Positions 23,622-37,352 of a stretch of 64,000 nucleotides of DNA are shown here, in pieces (the first letter of the stretch is position 1; every line of letters begins with the position of its first letter). The notes under the pieces are model-generated. The model worked only from the letters and a program-made list of their open reading frames with translations. It did not search any database and was not told where the DNA came from. The stretch is from Typha latifolia (Eukaryota; Streptophyta; Magnoliopsida; Poales; Typhaceae): positions 11,036,501 to 11,100,500 of the forward strand of contig CM034106.1 in NCBI GenBank assembly GCA_019914945.1, read 5' to 3'. The translations under genes were made by a program, and so were the position numbers.

Positions 23622-26600
23622 GAATGTGGGGGAATTTAAGGACTTACAAAAGGGTTAATGGGGCCTTGCAGCCTCTCCATTAGAGCAGCAGCAGAAGCAG
23701 CACCACTAGTAGTAGTAGTAACAGCAGCAAGAGCAGAGGAGCACTAGTGATGGGAATTGACCACTCCCACTGCTGCACGCTCTACATGCAGTGGAAGGAA
23801 AGTACCTCTGACTCCGCTCCTAATTCCTTAAAACGATCCCCCAACCACCTCTTTCTCTTGGCAATCTGATCGAAAAGGGGGCTTCTTTAATTCTCTCTTC
23901 AACGCCCCACCTAGAGTAATAAATGTAAGCCACAATGACAAGCCCACCAAAGGAGCAAGGCCTATAATCCTTGTTTTGGTACTCAAAGGAAAGAAGAGGA
24001 GAGGAGAGACGATGAAAGGACGACTAAGTCACGGAAGGGAGCAAGGAACGAAATGTGAGAAATGCTAGGAAAAAGTGGGCACACAGTAATGCTTTATATA
24101 AGGTAACTAATGAGACAATATTAAATTTGGGTTAAATACAATTTCACCCTCTTTTACTCTGGTATAGAATCACTTTACCATTTAATTACTTTTTTGCTTA
24201 TGACTGGTATGAGGTTAATGATGCCTTTAAATGAGTATTTAGAAGTACCTCAGTGCTCCTATTATTTTTGTTAGATAATAATTTAATAAGGATAGAAAGT
24301 TTTTATTTAAACAATAACAGCAATGTTTTCTTCCTCTATGCTCTAATATATGAGGCGATGTTTAACTCAATTTAAGTTTACATATGATAATAGAAGGATA
24401 TTTTAGTCCTACGAAAGTTAATAAATGGTGGGAATCCAATTGGTTAACTATATATATATAAAATCTTAGGTGTGGACACCAGTAATTCAGATTGAAAATT
24501 TAACAGCTTTAAATTAATCATAAGTAGAATGTGATTAAATGATACAAAAATAAATTAGAAAGGAGTAAATTAATTTTATGCCGAAAGTACACGAGGTGAG
24601 ACACATACAACCCTACTAATTTGAATGATGACAATATTATAGTTCATATCTCTGTTCCGTATTTTAATTATTTATTCTTATAGTAAGTATGCTAAAGAAA
24701 TTTATGCATAAATTGTAGTACTTCATAAAATGCATAACATATATAAAGTTGAGACTGTGACAAGGCCGTAGATCCTCTTTATACTGAATCCTTGGTTTTC
24801 AAATGGATGCTTCAAAAGGCTGAGTTCATTGGCATCGAAAACAGATATAAGGAACTGTCATGCCATCTTCTATGTTTTCTGTGACCATAAACCTATTTCA
24901 TTCTATAGACACTAATTCTAATACTTTCTGAGTCACTGGTGTTAGAAAGACTAACCTTTGGCTCCTCTTAATTTTTTTTTATTGGGTTAGAGAGGATTTT
25001 TATACTCTTTGTTAAGGTAACATAAATTAGGGTTAAAAGTGGAGGTTAGTAACATTTGGGGTTTGTCTTTCTTGCATGTGGCCATGCATTATTGCAGATT
25101 TGTCGGGTGACAGACATGAAGAAAAACCGTGGTGGCGGGGTCTCTCTCTTTCTCTCTCTCTCTCTCTCTGGCTCTCATCTCATTAATATTGGAAAGTCCT
25201 TTGTCCACCGCTTCATTTTACCGCACAAGCGAGCGAGAACCAACCGAGTGCATAATTGTTTGGAGAGATTTTAAAAACGGAAAGCGATGCAGGAGTTCAT
25301 GCAGAGGACCCTCCGCTCCTCCTCTCTTGTCCCTTCTAACTATAAACCAATCAAACTGTAACCCTCCATCTCACACACACACACATCTTTTATTTTCTTT
25401 TCTTTTTTAATTTTAAAATTTTGACTGTTTGATGATTTCTTTTGTACGGTTTGCTTCGTCCTCACTCGTCATAGAAATAGTCTGCAGGCCATGTCCATCT
25501 GTCTACTATAGGGGGTAAGTCTGTGAACGGGACCTCGGAATAATTGGCCATAGGCTTTCGATCGCATTATATATGTTTTCTGGCATGTGATCCTGCCATT
25601 CCTAGCTATTTTTTCTAGAATTGGAACTGGATAGTATCGAAGCGACCAATTATTTACTAGATTACTGTATCTGTTGATACCGTAAGTAGGTAAATGATTT
25701 GAGAGTTAGTTGTTTATTAATCAGTTTATTAAAGATTTAACGATTAAGATTCTTAAGAATATAGTAGAAATATTAAAAATTTTAAAAATATTATCGGTTT
25801 AATAGATAATTCTTTTTTTTAATATATTATTTTGCATATTATTTTTATAATAATTATATTATCTTAATAATTTATCAAGTAAAAAACATATATTTCATTA
25901 AGTGAGAGTTTTGTATATATATATTAGAATAAGGGTATGGATGTCTTTTTATAATTAATTAATTTGATGAAATTTTAATTAAATTTGATCTCTTTGATTA
26001 TTTTTTATTATTTACATATATCTCTTGTTAGTTTAAAATTAAATTTAATGGCAGATAGAGATAAAAAAAAATATATTTAAATTAAGTTATATCTCCAAAT
26101 AATCAAATTTAAATTATTTAGTATTAAATGATATTTCCTATAACTAAGGCATAATCATATCTATCACAATCATAAATTATATCTAAGAGAGAGAAATTTT
26201 ATGTGTAATTAAGAAGTTAGGCACACATAATTAAATCTTCTTAACTAATATGTCACTTTTTTTACATAATATAATTTTGGAATTGGTACCAAGTATAAAA
26301 ACTAGCTATTGTAGCCGTTAGATTAATATTATAAATTTTAGAGGGGTATTAAAATATTTGCCTTATTTATTTTATAAATTAGTTGTGTGCTTGTTTGCTT
26401 GCAAAATATATAATACTCCTAGCCAAATCAAAATCATCATTTCAGAAATTAATCCTTATCTTACCCCTCTAAATCTAAATTATTTTTCACAAAACTAAAT
26501 TAAAATCTCATTTCCTAAACTAAACCTTTTATTTTTTATTTCAAAAGGTAATTTAATATTTTTTTATATAAAATATTAAGCGTATTTTAATATAATACGC

Positions 26601-28641
26601 TTAATATGCCGAACAAATATCGTAATCATTTTATATACTTTTAACATTGAGATATATATATATATTATTAGTTTTTATAAAAAATTTCATCTAATTGTGA
26701 AAGACTCTCGTGTAGAAGTAGATGACAATGACTTGCATCCGCATAGATGATGCTATATATATATATATGCAACTATGCATGCAAATAGACTCATAGGTGA
26801 GACTGCTCTGCCTAAATTGAGGCATGACTGACATAAGTCAAATACCACAGTTAGTCTACCACTATTAGACTCAATAATTACTAGCATAGGTTTGACTCTA
26901 CGGCTAGCTGGCATAAGAAAAGGTACAGATCCCTATCATGATTTGATCATCGATCTGATTGGGTTCGGATTCGAGTACGTATAGAATACTAGCAGGTCAA
27001 TTAGGGCTCCATGGCAGCCTTTCGCCTAACCTTTCTCTCATTTAAAACAAGCTGTTAATGAAAGAAAACAATTTCTAATCACACCTCAATAGTGAAGAAC
27101 ACCCTTGCCTTAAGTATCAATACAAAATCTGAACTTCTTCTCAGAATATTTTTCTCAAAAGTTTTTTTTGGTTTTTTTTTTTTGTTTTGGAGAAAATCTA
27201 TAAATATATTTAATTCATCCATTGGAAATCATTTGATATACAAATTGAGCGAGGATACTTTAGCACATGATAAGTATTACGACAATGAAATATAAAATAT
27301 TAAGTATTAGGATACAAATAAGATATATAATGGCAACATAGAAAAATGTAATAGAGTGAGAGAACAAAAAATAGACAAATTAAATGACGAGAGAGGACAA
27401 TGGCGATCAAAGGAGAGACAGATTTGAAGCTTATGAATGTGAAGAAGGCGAAAAATAAGATTTTAAAATAGAGAAAAGACAAGGAAGAAGATAAAGAAAA
27501 GATAAATAAGAGAAGAAGATCTTTACTTTTTTTAGCCACTCCGAGTAAGAGAGAGGAAGGGAGGGCAAAAGCTCACCGACGACGATAATAAGAGAAAGAC
27601 CATGTAAAAGATGAGAGTAAACTATGATTAGTGTTGAATAGTTAAAAAATGTTTTAGAGGTATTTTCATTATTTTTCCATTAACATTGGGCAGTTAAAAG
27701 ATTTTGCAATTAGATTCCTTTTTTTTCTATAATTTTTATATAACATTCTACTATTATAACTATTTCTAATCATAGTATATGATTTATATAACTCTATTAA
27801 TTATATTACTGAAATACTCTTAATTGTTTTAAACGATATCTCATCATAATATGCGTCAGTAAATTGAAAACCTGTTTCTACATCTAATCACTCTACCTTT
27901 TCCACCAAAAAATAACTTAGATATTTTAAAAATTATTGTTAGTATTGTAACATAATATTTCTTGTTGATACCTTCAACCGAAGGATAATTTAGATATTTT
28001 AGATTTTACTTTTAGTATACTAACAGGATATTTCTTGGTTGATAATCTTTCATTTAAAAATAATTGAGTTTAATTAACTTAGGGAGTCATAAAAATGGGT
28101 TAAAAAATGTGAAAAAACAGAGTGCTAATAAAAAAATTGACTGTTATTTGCAGTGCTATGTAAAAATCATAGGAGAAGAGATGGATCGAATGACAAATAG
28201 CTCTACCACGAGTCGTCAAATTATAAACTGACTAAAAAAATGTAGAGGTTTATTTAAGTATTCCAAATTCTAGAAGAGATGGATTAACTCAGGGCTGTCA
28301 TTAAGTAGTAGAGATCATAGAGAGACATGGAATCTCGAGACAAGACAAGATGGTGGCAGAGAGCAGTGTGTGTGGTGTGGGGGGGGGGGACTGGAGAGGA
28401 GTATGGTTTTAATATCAAAGAAGAGTTCAAAATCGTTCTGGGCTGCGCCAAAAAAATTGGCAGTGGTGAAGGAAGGAGGACTGCAACTGCAACGAGGGAG
28501 TCGGTGTTTTCGAGAAACTACGAGCTAAGTTTGGGCTACGCTGGATTAAATTGGATCATCTTATCTTCCAGACTGTAATAAAAACTTTTTCCCATCTCTG
28601 CAAGAAACCGGATAAAATAGTAACAAACACTCGATAGTCAC

Positions 28642-28672
<31 letters not shown>
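28642..28672. repeat. (TCTA)n microsatellite
   Basis: Seven to eight perfect TCTA units in intergenic DNA. Confidence 0.9.
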
Positions 28673-29251
28673 GTCACTTGGTGTGTCAAAGACTTTTCTT
28701 ATCGTTTCTTCTTCTTCTTCTCTCCTTGGCTTCCAGTAAAGTATGGCTAGGCCCTGCTCTTTTGACCACGGAAGACGTATTCCCGAGGTCTGTCAGCTTT
28801 TACTCGGATAGATTTCTTCCTAAAACCTTTTTTTCCATTTTCAGCAGAAGATTGGAAGTATTCTAGATGGCCGAATTGGGTTTCGTGGAAAACAAAAAAG
28901 AATTCACAGATATTTAGGGGTAGATTTATTTCATCCATTTGTTACTGGATAATTATTTTGTGGTTGATGTATCGAACGGTTATAATCACATCTTTTTAAA
29001 GCCACTGATATTCTATAGGACATATTAAAAATATTGTTCTGATAGTAAAATATAATAAACTTAAAAATATTAATTTTCTTAAGCGGAATATTTGGGCTCT
29101 ATATCTCTTTATTGACAACATATTATCTAAACTCACTTTGGATATTATTATTATTATTTTAATTTTTCTTAGTTTGGTCGCTGAATTTTATTAATTGCAT
29201 CCCTATAACTTCCATGTTACGATGAACACTTCAAACACACACGCACCAAAA

Positions 29252-29260
29252 AAATATATA

Positions 29261-29292
<32 letters not shown>

Positions 29293-29294
29293 TG
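29252..29294. repeat. (AT)n-(AAT)n compound microsatellite
   Basis: A TA run followed directly by AAT units, about 310 bases upstream of the CURT1-like start codon. Confidence 0.85.
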
Positions 29295-29470
29295 AAATTG
29301 AAATTGAAATTAATCGAATATTTGCAGAATCTCATTTTAATTCATTGCATTGCAAGGATTCCGGAAAGAAGAAAAGCCTCACCTCAAACTTCCATTTCAA
29401 CGTAACCCACCGTCGTCCCTCCCTATCCACTTGACGCCCAAATGAACGGCTGCCGTTTCACGTAGCTCGC

Positions 29471-29478
29471 AAATATCT
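29471..29478 (+). promoter_or_regulatory. Evening-element-like motif AAATATCT
   Basis: The core AATATCT of the plant evening element, about 125 bases upstream of the CURT1-like start codon. CCA1/LHY-type MYB factors bind this motif. A single short match could be chance. Confidence 0.25.
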
Positions 29479-29603
29479 TCGCGCCAAACTAACCAAAACC
29501 AACGACCACTCCTCCGCAAACCCAACCAACTTTTAAAAGGCGAGGAGGCAGGGAGGGGAAGGCAACAACCCAGAGGACGCTAGAGTTACAATACCGCAGA
29601 CCC

Positions 29604-32074
29604 ATGGCTTCCACCACCGCCGCCACATGCGCCGCTACTTCGCCGGCCGCGGTGGAAGCGAAGCCCACCTTGCGCCGCCACATGCCGCACAGCATCGGCC
29701 TTCCGCCGCTGCCGTCACCGCCGCGCGCCGCGGCGCCGGGTCGCCTCCAGAATGCTTCCTACTGTGAGTGTTCTGTCCTTCTTGTTATAATAGTTCTTGA
29801 TCTTTTACGCTAGGGAATAGTTTGATTTATTGGAAGTGGTTGCATCTAAGGTGTTTGACAGTTGGTCTTGCATAGTGTGTTGAGAAAGAAGTGCGAATTC
29901 TTGATGGCTATCTATCTGAAAAGGGGGAGTTTTTGTAGTGTTTTTGCTCGTCTATTGTTAGCTAAAATGTGTAAAACGTGTCATATTTGGAAATATTTGG
30001 AAGGGAACAAGGATGGACAAGGAAGCACACTAGATTCAAGGGGCATTTGAAACGGGTTTGTTAACGAAAGCAAAGTAATCTAGAAAGATTCATGGCGTTC
30101 CCTAGATTTAGGGGTTCATTTACCATATTGATCCGGTTCAAGTGCATGCGCCAACTCCCAATAACTCACATAGATAGTAAAAGTGATCTGTAGCAGAAGC
30201 AAAGCTTTTGTATTTTTTTGTATGTGTACATCCTAAAACTTTTCATGTTAAATAAATCGTACCATATTATAAATCTTATATGCCGCCAAAATCTTTAAAA
30301 GCCGCATATCTGCCTTTCTAATGAATTGTTGAAAGAGCTTCCTTTATTCATGTATTGTGCTTTCTGAGATGGCTGACCATACTATTGCATACATACTCGT
30401 TCACCATCTCGATGCCCTTTTTTCTTTCTTTTTCTTCTTTTTCCAATGAAGTGGCATAATGCTTTTGTTGAACTTTATGAATAGTTGTTATGCAAAAGAC
30501 CAAGCAGAAACTAAGTATCTAACCAAACATTAGCTTCTTGTTCAAACTAATCTAGGTCGTAGAATTGCACGAGATGTTGTTGCCATGGCTGTAGGAGAAG
30601 CTTCAGCTGGAGTTGCAACTGAACTTCCTGAAATTGTGAATACCATACAAGGCGCGGTCAGTTTTTCACTGTCTTATCAGAATATTATGATGTCCTCTTC
30701 ACCTCATGAAATAGTTACTCTTGTTTCTGGACAGTGGGACAGACTCGAGGATAAGTATGCTGTGACATCCCTAGCGTTTGCTGGTTTTATTGCACTCTGG
30801 AGTACATCTGGAATGATCTCGGTCTGAACACTTTTTACCACCAATATTAGCTCTCACAAGTTTTAGTTTGTAGATCAAGTAATTTGATACTCTATTTGAA
30901 GAATTCTAACAGCTTCGCTTATGGCAGGCTATAGACAGACTTCCTGTAGTTCCTGGCGCTCTTGAGCTTGTTGGAATTGGTTACTCAGGGGTAAGTTCTT
31001 AGTTCTTGCACATCATGTATTGAATATATACATCTGGTTAAGACAATGCAATTCGAATTTTGTTATCACATCTATTCTTGTAGTTCAGGTAGTGTCCCAC
31101 TGGGCATACTGTTAATATAGCTGCTTGAAGGGATATACATATTATGCTTGAAATATGAAGTCTGACTATAATGTAGTAAACTCGCTGACCACATGTAGAG
31201 GAAATCTTCTGCTTACACAGATGATGCCTATGATTTCAACTTCATAAAATGGAAATTTTACTACAGAGTGATTATTTACTCACAAAGAACAAGTTGATGT
31301 AAAAGTTACTCTCAGCTGCAGCGCAAAATCTGCATGTCAGCAACTCAGCATTATTGCTTAAGTGCATATTGAACAACTTCACTCGATGTAGAATGACCTT
31401 TGTTGATTTTTTTTTTCTTGAATTCACATAAGAATCTTATGATGTCAAAGCTGATTTAGTGAGCAGTTAATTGATCTGTAGAGTTTTGAACTTATGTTAG
31501 TTCTGAGAACGACTTCTGTTAATTGCTATTTTCTGTTGTTTACAGTGGTTTGCATATCGTAACCTGGTCTTCAAGCCTGAGAGGTAAACTCCACCTCTCT
31601 ATTTTTTTTTTTTCAATTCAGATTTTATACTAGCATTGCTGTGTATCCTTGTTGCTCATCCTACACTAAGCATTATTTCTATGAGAGTTGCAACTATCTG
31701 GCATTGGAGTGATGGTATTCTTTACAATCATTTTATGGTCTTTATTCTTGAATCTTGATTTTCCTTCAAGAAGATTGGAGCAAATAATTGTTTATGTTCA
31801 CTGTTCCTTTGGATTTGTGCATGTCACTTTCCTCTGAAGTTTCATTGTCTATCTTTGTGTCCCTGTAATTGAACACTCAAATAGGTTTAGTGAACATGGC
31901 TTACCATGAAAATTATTGAATTTATGGTTCTCTGATAGGTACTACGCTAGCAGATTCTTAAGCAATTTTATTTTGCAACAATTTTGGTCATGATTTTTCC
32001 GTTGAATATGTTGTAGGGAAGCTTTGTTAACAAAGATAAAAGGCCTCTACAACGACATAATTGGGAGCAGCTAA
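29604..32074 (+). CDS. CURVATURE THYLAKOID 1B-like protein, chloroplast
   Basis: Six exons: 29604-29763, 30556-30656, 30735-30821, 30928-30990, 31546-31583, 32017-32074. They join in phase to 168 residues. The N-terminal 55 or so residues are rich in Ala, Ser, Thr and Pro and act as a likely chloroplast transit peptide. An amphipathic helix region follows ('ATELPEIVNTIQGAWDRLED'). Two hydrophobic segments come next, 'AVTSLAFAGFIALWS' and 'ALELVGIGYSGWFAY', then a C-terminal helix ending 'IKGLYNDIIGSS'. This order matches CURT1 proteins, small thylakoid proteins that oligomerise and bend membranes at grana margins. 'AIDRLPVVPGALELVGIGYSG' and the end are nearest to CURT1B (TMP14), formerly taken for a photosystem I subunit. 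The gene looks intact. Confidence 0.88.
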
Positions 32075-33284
32075 ATGAGAGAATATCTAGGATATTGCCA
32101 CACGCTATGCAATGGAGGAATTACTTTGGAGGGAAGAAATAATGTGTAGCTTTTCATCATTTCTCCTATCATATGTCAGAATTATATACTTACCACAACA
32201 CATTGAGTAATAGAAGATCTATCTGAATGTTTTTATGTAACTCGGTGATCTGAAATCAAGGTAATTGTCTCTATCCAGATAGAGAGGAAGCTACTACTAA
32301 GGAAGTTAAAGATATACTCTTTGAATTGCGAACGTTTCTATTGATAGATGAAACCTTCTTGTGAGGCATAGAGCTCTGTTTTGTGATGATAATAAGTGAG
32401 TTCTTTCATCTCTATGCTCTAGCAATGTGTTTAGATGCCTGCTAATTGTGCTAAGGAACAAGACTGTTCTTGAGAAACACTGTAGCTTATAAAACTATAT
32501 GGGGGCAAGCGACCTTCACGTTCGTTGCTCAAGCAATGGCGAACATTTCTTCATACACCATCGTGTGAATAAGAAAGACTCCATTATTTCTCTGCAATGT
32601 ATGATCAAGAAACCACGGATAATTAGTTCCTTTAATTTTTTTATCCAAAATAATAATAAAATACAAAAAAGTAAAAATTATATTAAAAATATCATAATTG
32701 GCAAATTCAAAACAAAAAAAAATGCATTTTAACCAAACATTTTCTAACTTCTGAGATCTAAGATTATAAACCCCAAATCCTACTTAATGTCCCAATTTAC
32801 CTCCTTTTAAATATATTATAATGGAAGGAAAAAAAAATTCTAATAGGGGTATAAGTTTGATATTTACTAAAACAATAGAATTATTAAAATCACAGGGGCA
32901 TTATAATAATTTATAATTTTTCGATTAGTTTGGATGAAAGAAATTAGTAATTACATATTAGTCTACATCGCATGTGACAAAGTAATACAAATACAAATTT
33001 AAAAATAATTTGATTTTAAGCATAAAATTACAAATTGTAATTTATCGTCGTTATTAAACTTTTCACGGGTTAAAGGGCAATTAGCATTTTTAAGCCACAA
33101 ATTTCCTTTTCTGGAAGCGAGAGACACGGGAGCCACAAACAAATTAATGATCAAATGTGAGCTCGAAAAAGTCGAAGAAATAGCAATAATACAATGTGAG
33201 GTCAGAAAAAATTACAATTATATAATATGAGGCCAGAAACCTCCGGTTTAGGTCCGCCACATCAGCACGACACGGCAAGTACAT

Positions 33285-33292
33285 CCACGTCA
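33285..33292. promoter_or_regulatory. CCACGTCA (ACGT-core) motif upstream of LHY
   Basis: An ACGT-core element bound by bZIP or related factors, near the start of the pyrimidine-rich leader. Function is inferred from the motif only. Confidence 0.3.
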
Positions 33293-33368
33293 TCACCATT
33301 CTCGGGTGCCAGGACGACAACGAGGCTGGCCGGTGTGAGCTCCTTTTTTTTAAAATACCTTTTTAGCC

Positions 33369-33395
33369 CTCTCTCTCTCTCTCTCTCTCTCTCTC
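33369..33395 (+). repeat. (CT)n tract in the probable LHY leader
   Basis: Perfect CT run; such tracts are common in plant 5' leaders and core promoters. Confidence 0.8.
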
Positions 33396-34076
33396 CTCGA
33401 CCTCATAAACTCGAATGGTCGAACCCCTCACTCCTCTCGCACTCTTTCTATCCTACTGTGTGGCTAAGGAAAGCCTCCCCTCTCTCCTCTTCTTTCTTTC
33501 TCTTGAGCCAAAAAGTGCGAAGTGGGGCCCAGCCCAAGCGCCACCCACTACGCTTTCGCCACATGGCTTTCCCTCCCCTCCCTTCCGCTCTCCTCTCTGC
33601 CTCCTTGGCCTTCTTCCAGCCTCAAGATCCCTGGGGATTCCCCAATTCCCTTGCATGGTATTTATTACCTTGGATTCTACTCGGTAAACTTTCCTCTCGG
33701 GGAAAGAAAACGAGGAGGAGCTCCATTAGTGGCTCAGGTTTCTCTTAGCTCTCTTTTGGAGGTGGTGGTGTGTTTACGTCTCGCCGAACGCGTTAGGCTC
33801 CCTGTTGGATCTCCTGAATCCTTATGAATAGCCCCCTCTCTTTGCATCCTCATCCATCGCCTCGGATCCCACGACCCGAGCGTTGCGGTGGAAGTGTCTA
33901 TGTAGTGTTTGATTCTATAACTGAGTGAGTGAGGAATGAGGATGGTAAAGGTGAGAACTTTGGAGGTGTCTATGTACTGCTTTTTGAGTTTGTCGAATTG
34001 CTGAATTGTTTCTAAACTTTGGAAGCTAAATTTTGCAAGAACGCTATTTTGTTATAACTTATATGTGTTTAGGCAA

Positions 34077-37000
34077 ATGGATGTGAGTTCTTCTTCTGAG
34101 GACTTGACGTCTTTAAAGGTGAATAGGTGATCACTGGGAGGAATAATATCTCATTGCATCAGTTGTATTTTGTAGATGAAGTTGGTCTTTCTGCTGACAT
34201 GCTTAATTTGAAATTTTGTTAGAAGAGGAAGCCATACACAATAACGAAGCAACGGGAGAAGTGGACTGAGGAGGAGCATAGTAGGTTTTTGAAAGCTCTG
34301 AAACTTTATGGCAGAGCATGGCAGCGAATACAAGGTAAATTTATATATACTGTTAGCATATGATGATGCACTCTTTTCTTATAAAATTATCCTTTCGATA
34401 TATCAAGGATCAAAAGATTATTGTAATTTATATTTTAGTTCAATCATCTCATGTTTACCAAAACAATAACTGTTGTTGTGCTGTTAGTATTTAAATCATT
34501 CTTCCATTACATGCTCATACTATTATCTGCTATGTTCACTGCACAGAGCATATTGGTACAAAGTCCGCTGTGCAAATCAGGAGCCATGCACAAAAGTTCT
34601 TCTCAAAGGTCAGATGGAATGTTTGTTTTTCTGATCTGAATATCTGATCCCAATTAATTGGAAAATTGGGGGTATTCAAGTGATCAAAAAAAAAATTTCC
34701 TACGTTTCTTTTGTTTAGCATTACCATTTTTTCTTTTGGTTTCAGGACTTTATTAGCTGCAAAATTAGTTCTTTTCTTCTTCTTTTTTATCACGATCGGA
34801 GTTTAGAAAGAGAGGTTTTCACTGATTTCATCTTGCCTTGTCGTTAAAACTTGTAGATCACAAAGGTGTTTCTTTTTTCTGGGTGAAAACACGATCTGAC
34901 TTCTTTGTTGGTTACTGTATTTTGTAAACCATTTAACTTTGACCACGAACAGCTCATTTATTACCATTCTTATCTTAGGATTAATAGATTATGTAATGTT
35001 TTGACCACTTGTTGATGTCTAAGTATGAAATCTGAAGCATTCATCCCACAAGTACAAGTTGAAAAATGCATTCTCTTAGCATATGAACTTTTCCGTGGGA
35101 AGTTGCAAAATGTTGCCTTACGGAAACATAAAACTATTGGATGAGATGTTTCAATACACGGCATTGTACTTTTTACAGTATTATTCTGACATTATAAGGG
35201 AAAGGTAAATCATGTCCTTGTTACATAAAAGTATTAAAAATGCTCTGATCTAGCTGCAGTTGGAGAAAGAAGCTCTTGCAAAAGGCACTCCTGTGGGCCA
35301 ATCTCATGACATAGAAATCCCTCCTCCACGCCCTAAGAGAAAACCAAATTGTCCATATCCTCGAAATACCGTTATGGTAGGTTCGAGCTCTCCAGGTGAA
35401 GAGGCAATTGATGGAAAAGTCACAAACTCTATTGCTTCTCCGGGTGGAAGTAAACTAGTATTCAACCATGATGGCGGTGCTTCTCATGAGGTACTTCGGT
35501 CCATTCATAGAACTCATGGTGATTATTTTCTTATTCAGAATATATTTCTTCTGATACACCTTAGCAAATTTTATCAGAAGCTTCTCGCAATAGAGAAACA
35601 GAGAAGGGCAAAGCAGACATCTGAAGAGGGAAGCTGCTCAGAAGTATTTAATCTTTTGCCAGTTGCTCCATGTTCTTCTATATCTTCAGCAAATAAGGGC
35701 TCATCAAATGTGTATACCTTCAAGCATTATTTGTCCCTTACAAAAGAAGACGAGAAGATTTCACCAAGTGAATCCTCCCAAACTGTCAAAAGGAGGCAGG
35801 AACAGGAGCAGGAGCAAAACAATGCCCATGCAGATGTAGATGATCTCAGACATAGAGGAGTTTGCATCAATTGGGAAGAGAAATTAGCACTTCAAAAGAA
35901 GATGGATGCTGTAGAGCAACATGAAAAATGCAGCCCACTATTCCATGACAATCTACAGAATACTCAATGCTACTCAAACCATGTCCAGGTGCAAAATGAT
36001 AAGAGCAAGCAAATAACTTTTTCTGGTGATTATGTTCTGACGCAAACAACAGATCAATTTAACACAAATCCAAAAACTGACCATTTTTTAAATTCTACAA
36101 CTACTGCAAAGGATGACTGCTGTACAGATAATACAATGTCTTCTATTTATCAACCTTGTCCAGCATTATCACCTGTTACTGAATCATCCAATTCTTCAAG
36201 TCTCATCATATCAACTTTGTTACAGAATCCACCAATTCATGCAGTAGCGAGCCTTGCAGCTTCATTCTGGCCGTCAGGTAATGTCAACGTCTCAATGAGT
36301 ACAACTCCAGATATCACTGATGGGGTGGGCCAAAATGCACAGATGAACTCCCGAAGTATGTCGGCCATTGCAGCAGCCACAGTTGCAGCTGCATCTGCTT
36401 GGTGGGCAGCTAACGGCTTGCTGCCACTTTCCTATCCTCCTCAGCCAACCTATGTTTTTCCACCGCTACAGACAATGCCACTTTCCACAATGAAGACTAC
36501 CCAAGCTCAAGAAAATAAAGAAAACGAGGATGTTGGAATTCTAAATCTTCTGCAGCCAAATGTAAATCCAGTAAACTCTGGAGATTTGAGGACGGGGCCA
36601 ACAGATTCTAAATCAATGCTCTCATCAGAATCAGAAGACGATCATAGAAAAGGTGAAACATCACAGTCTGCTGTACTGAAATGTTCGATGGACGATAAGC
36701 CCAAGGCTGAGTTTCGTGATTCTAATAAAGCACAAGCTAGAAAGACCTCTGTTCGCTCTTCCAAAGGTTCTAACTCGCCTTCCAGCAGTGTTATAGATAC
36801 CAAAAAAGTGATGAAGAAACAGAAGGAAGTAAATTCTGAAGCTGAACAAATTCATTTTGCTAATTATTGGCATAGGGAGGCTAGCAACTTTCAGCTTTGT
36901 AGTAGTGGTGGGATAAATAAGGAGTCACGGAAGGAGTTCTCTGGAGAGGTTGTTGTCATCTAATTATTCTTTATTTGTTGTTTTTTAGCACATATCTTAC

Positions 37001-37352
37001 AAGTATTCATCACTAATCCTCTAATATCCTTCAATGTTGTTAGGGCCATCCAACCCCTCTAGCGCTTTTCACTGGAGAAAATTTGCCAAAGTCGCTGAAC
37101 AACAAAGATGGCTTATGGAAGAAGGAAGACTCGACTGCATCGATTGTTGACCTCAATGGAGAAACATCTAAATCAAGTAATGAAGCTACTGTTTACCGCA
37201 AACAAGTTTCTTTGGTGGGGAAAAATCAACATGTAAAGCTGAAGGCAAGCCGAAGAGCATTTAAGCCTTACAAGAGATGTTCAGTTGAAGCAGAGAACCA
37301 AACAACTATAAATGCAGATAATACTGACAAGAGGTTCCCTCTCGAAGAATAA
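34077..37352 (+). CDS. LHY: LHY/CCA1-type single-MYB circadian clock transcription factor
   Basis: Coding exons: 34077-34118, 34223-34334, 34547-34608, 35260-36948 (probably split by an 87-nt intron at 35491-35577) and 37044-37352. Spliced length is 708 residues, close to LHY. The short first exon encodes [14 protein letters not shown]. The MYB domain (about residues 15-72) runs '[17 protein letters not shown]', '[16 protein letters not shown]', '[18 protein letters not shown]', the SHAQKFF form of the CCA1/LHY/REVEILLE family. It is followed by '[20 protein letters not shown]'. The long middle and the end '[16 protein letters not shown]' assign it to LHY/CCA1, not a short REVEILLE protein. 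The protein is a morning-phased nuclear repressor that binds evening elements. Non-coding 5' exons are likely but unplaced. The gene is convergent with ATG1, 1.1 kb apart. Confidence 0.92.

Larger units (their letters stand above)
23281..29603. other. Long intergenic region with no supported gene
   Basis: About 6.3 kb. 23.3-24.1 kb is the bHLH promoter and leader side, with (GA)n and AGC repeats. 24.1-28.3 kb is strongly AT-rich with no frame of interest. Near 28.3-28.9 kb are a run of ten G (28380-28389), a (TCTA)n microsatellite and short frames without domains. The last 200 bases are the CURT1-like gene's promoter. Confidence 0.5.
32075..34076. other. Intergenic region and LHY promoter / 5' leader
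   Basis: The first part is the CURT1-like 3' UTR and AT-rich spacer. From about 33.2 kb the sequence turns pyrimidine-rich, with a (CT)n tract (about 33369-33395). This probably includes non-coding first exons of the LHY gene, which in plants usually has introns in its 5' leader; I could not fix the exon borders. Open frames at 33227-33748 overlap this leader and are not credible proteins. Confidence 0.5.

Noticed and set aside
28327..28578. 83-residue frame beginning MESRDKTRWW
   Set aside because: No domain, contains a G-run artefact-prone stretch, and no sign of neighbouring exons.
33227..33827. Overlapping frames of 90 to 173 residues before LHY
   Set aside because: Pyrimidine-rich leader sequence translating to Ser/Leu/Pro runs; no domain and no consistent start.
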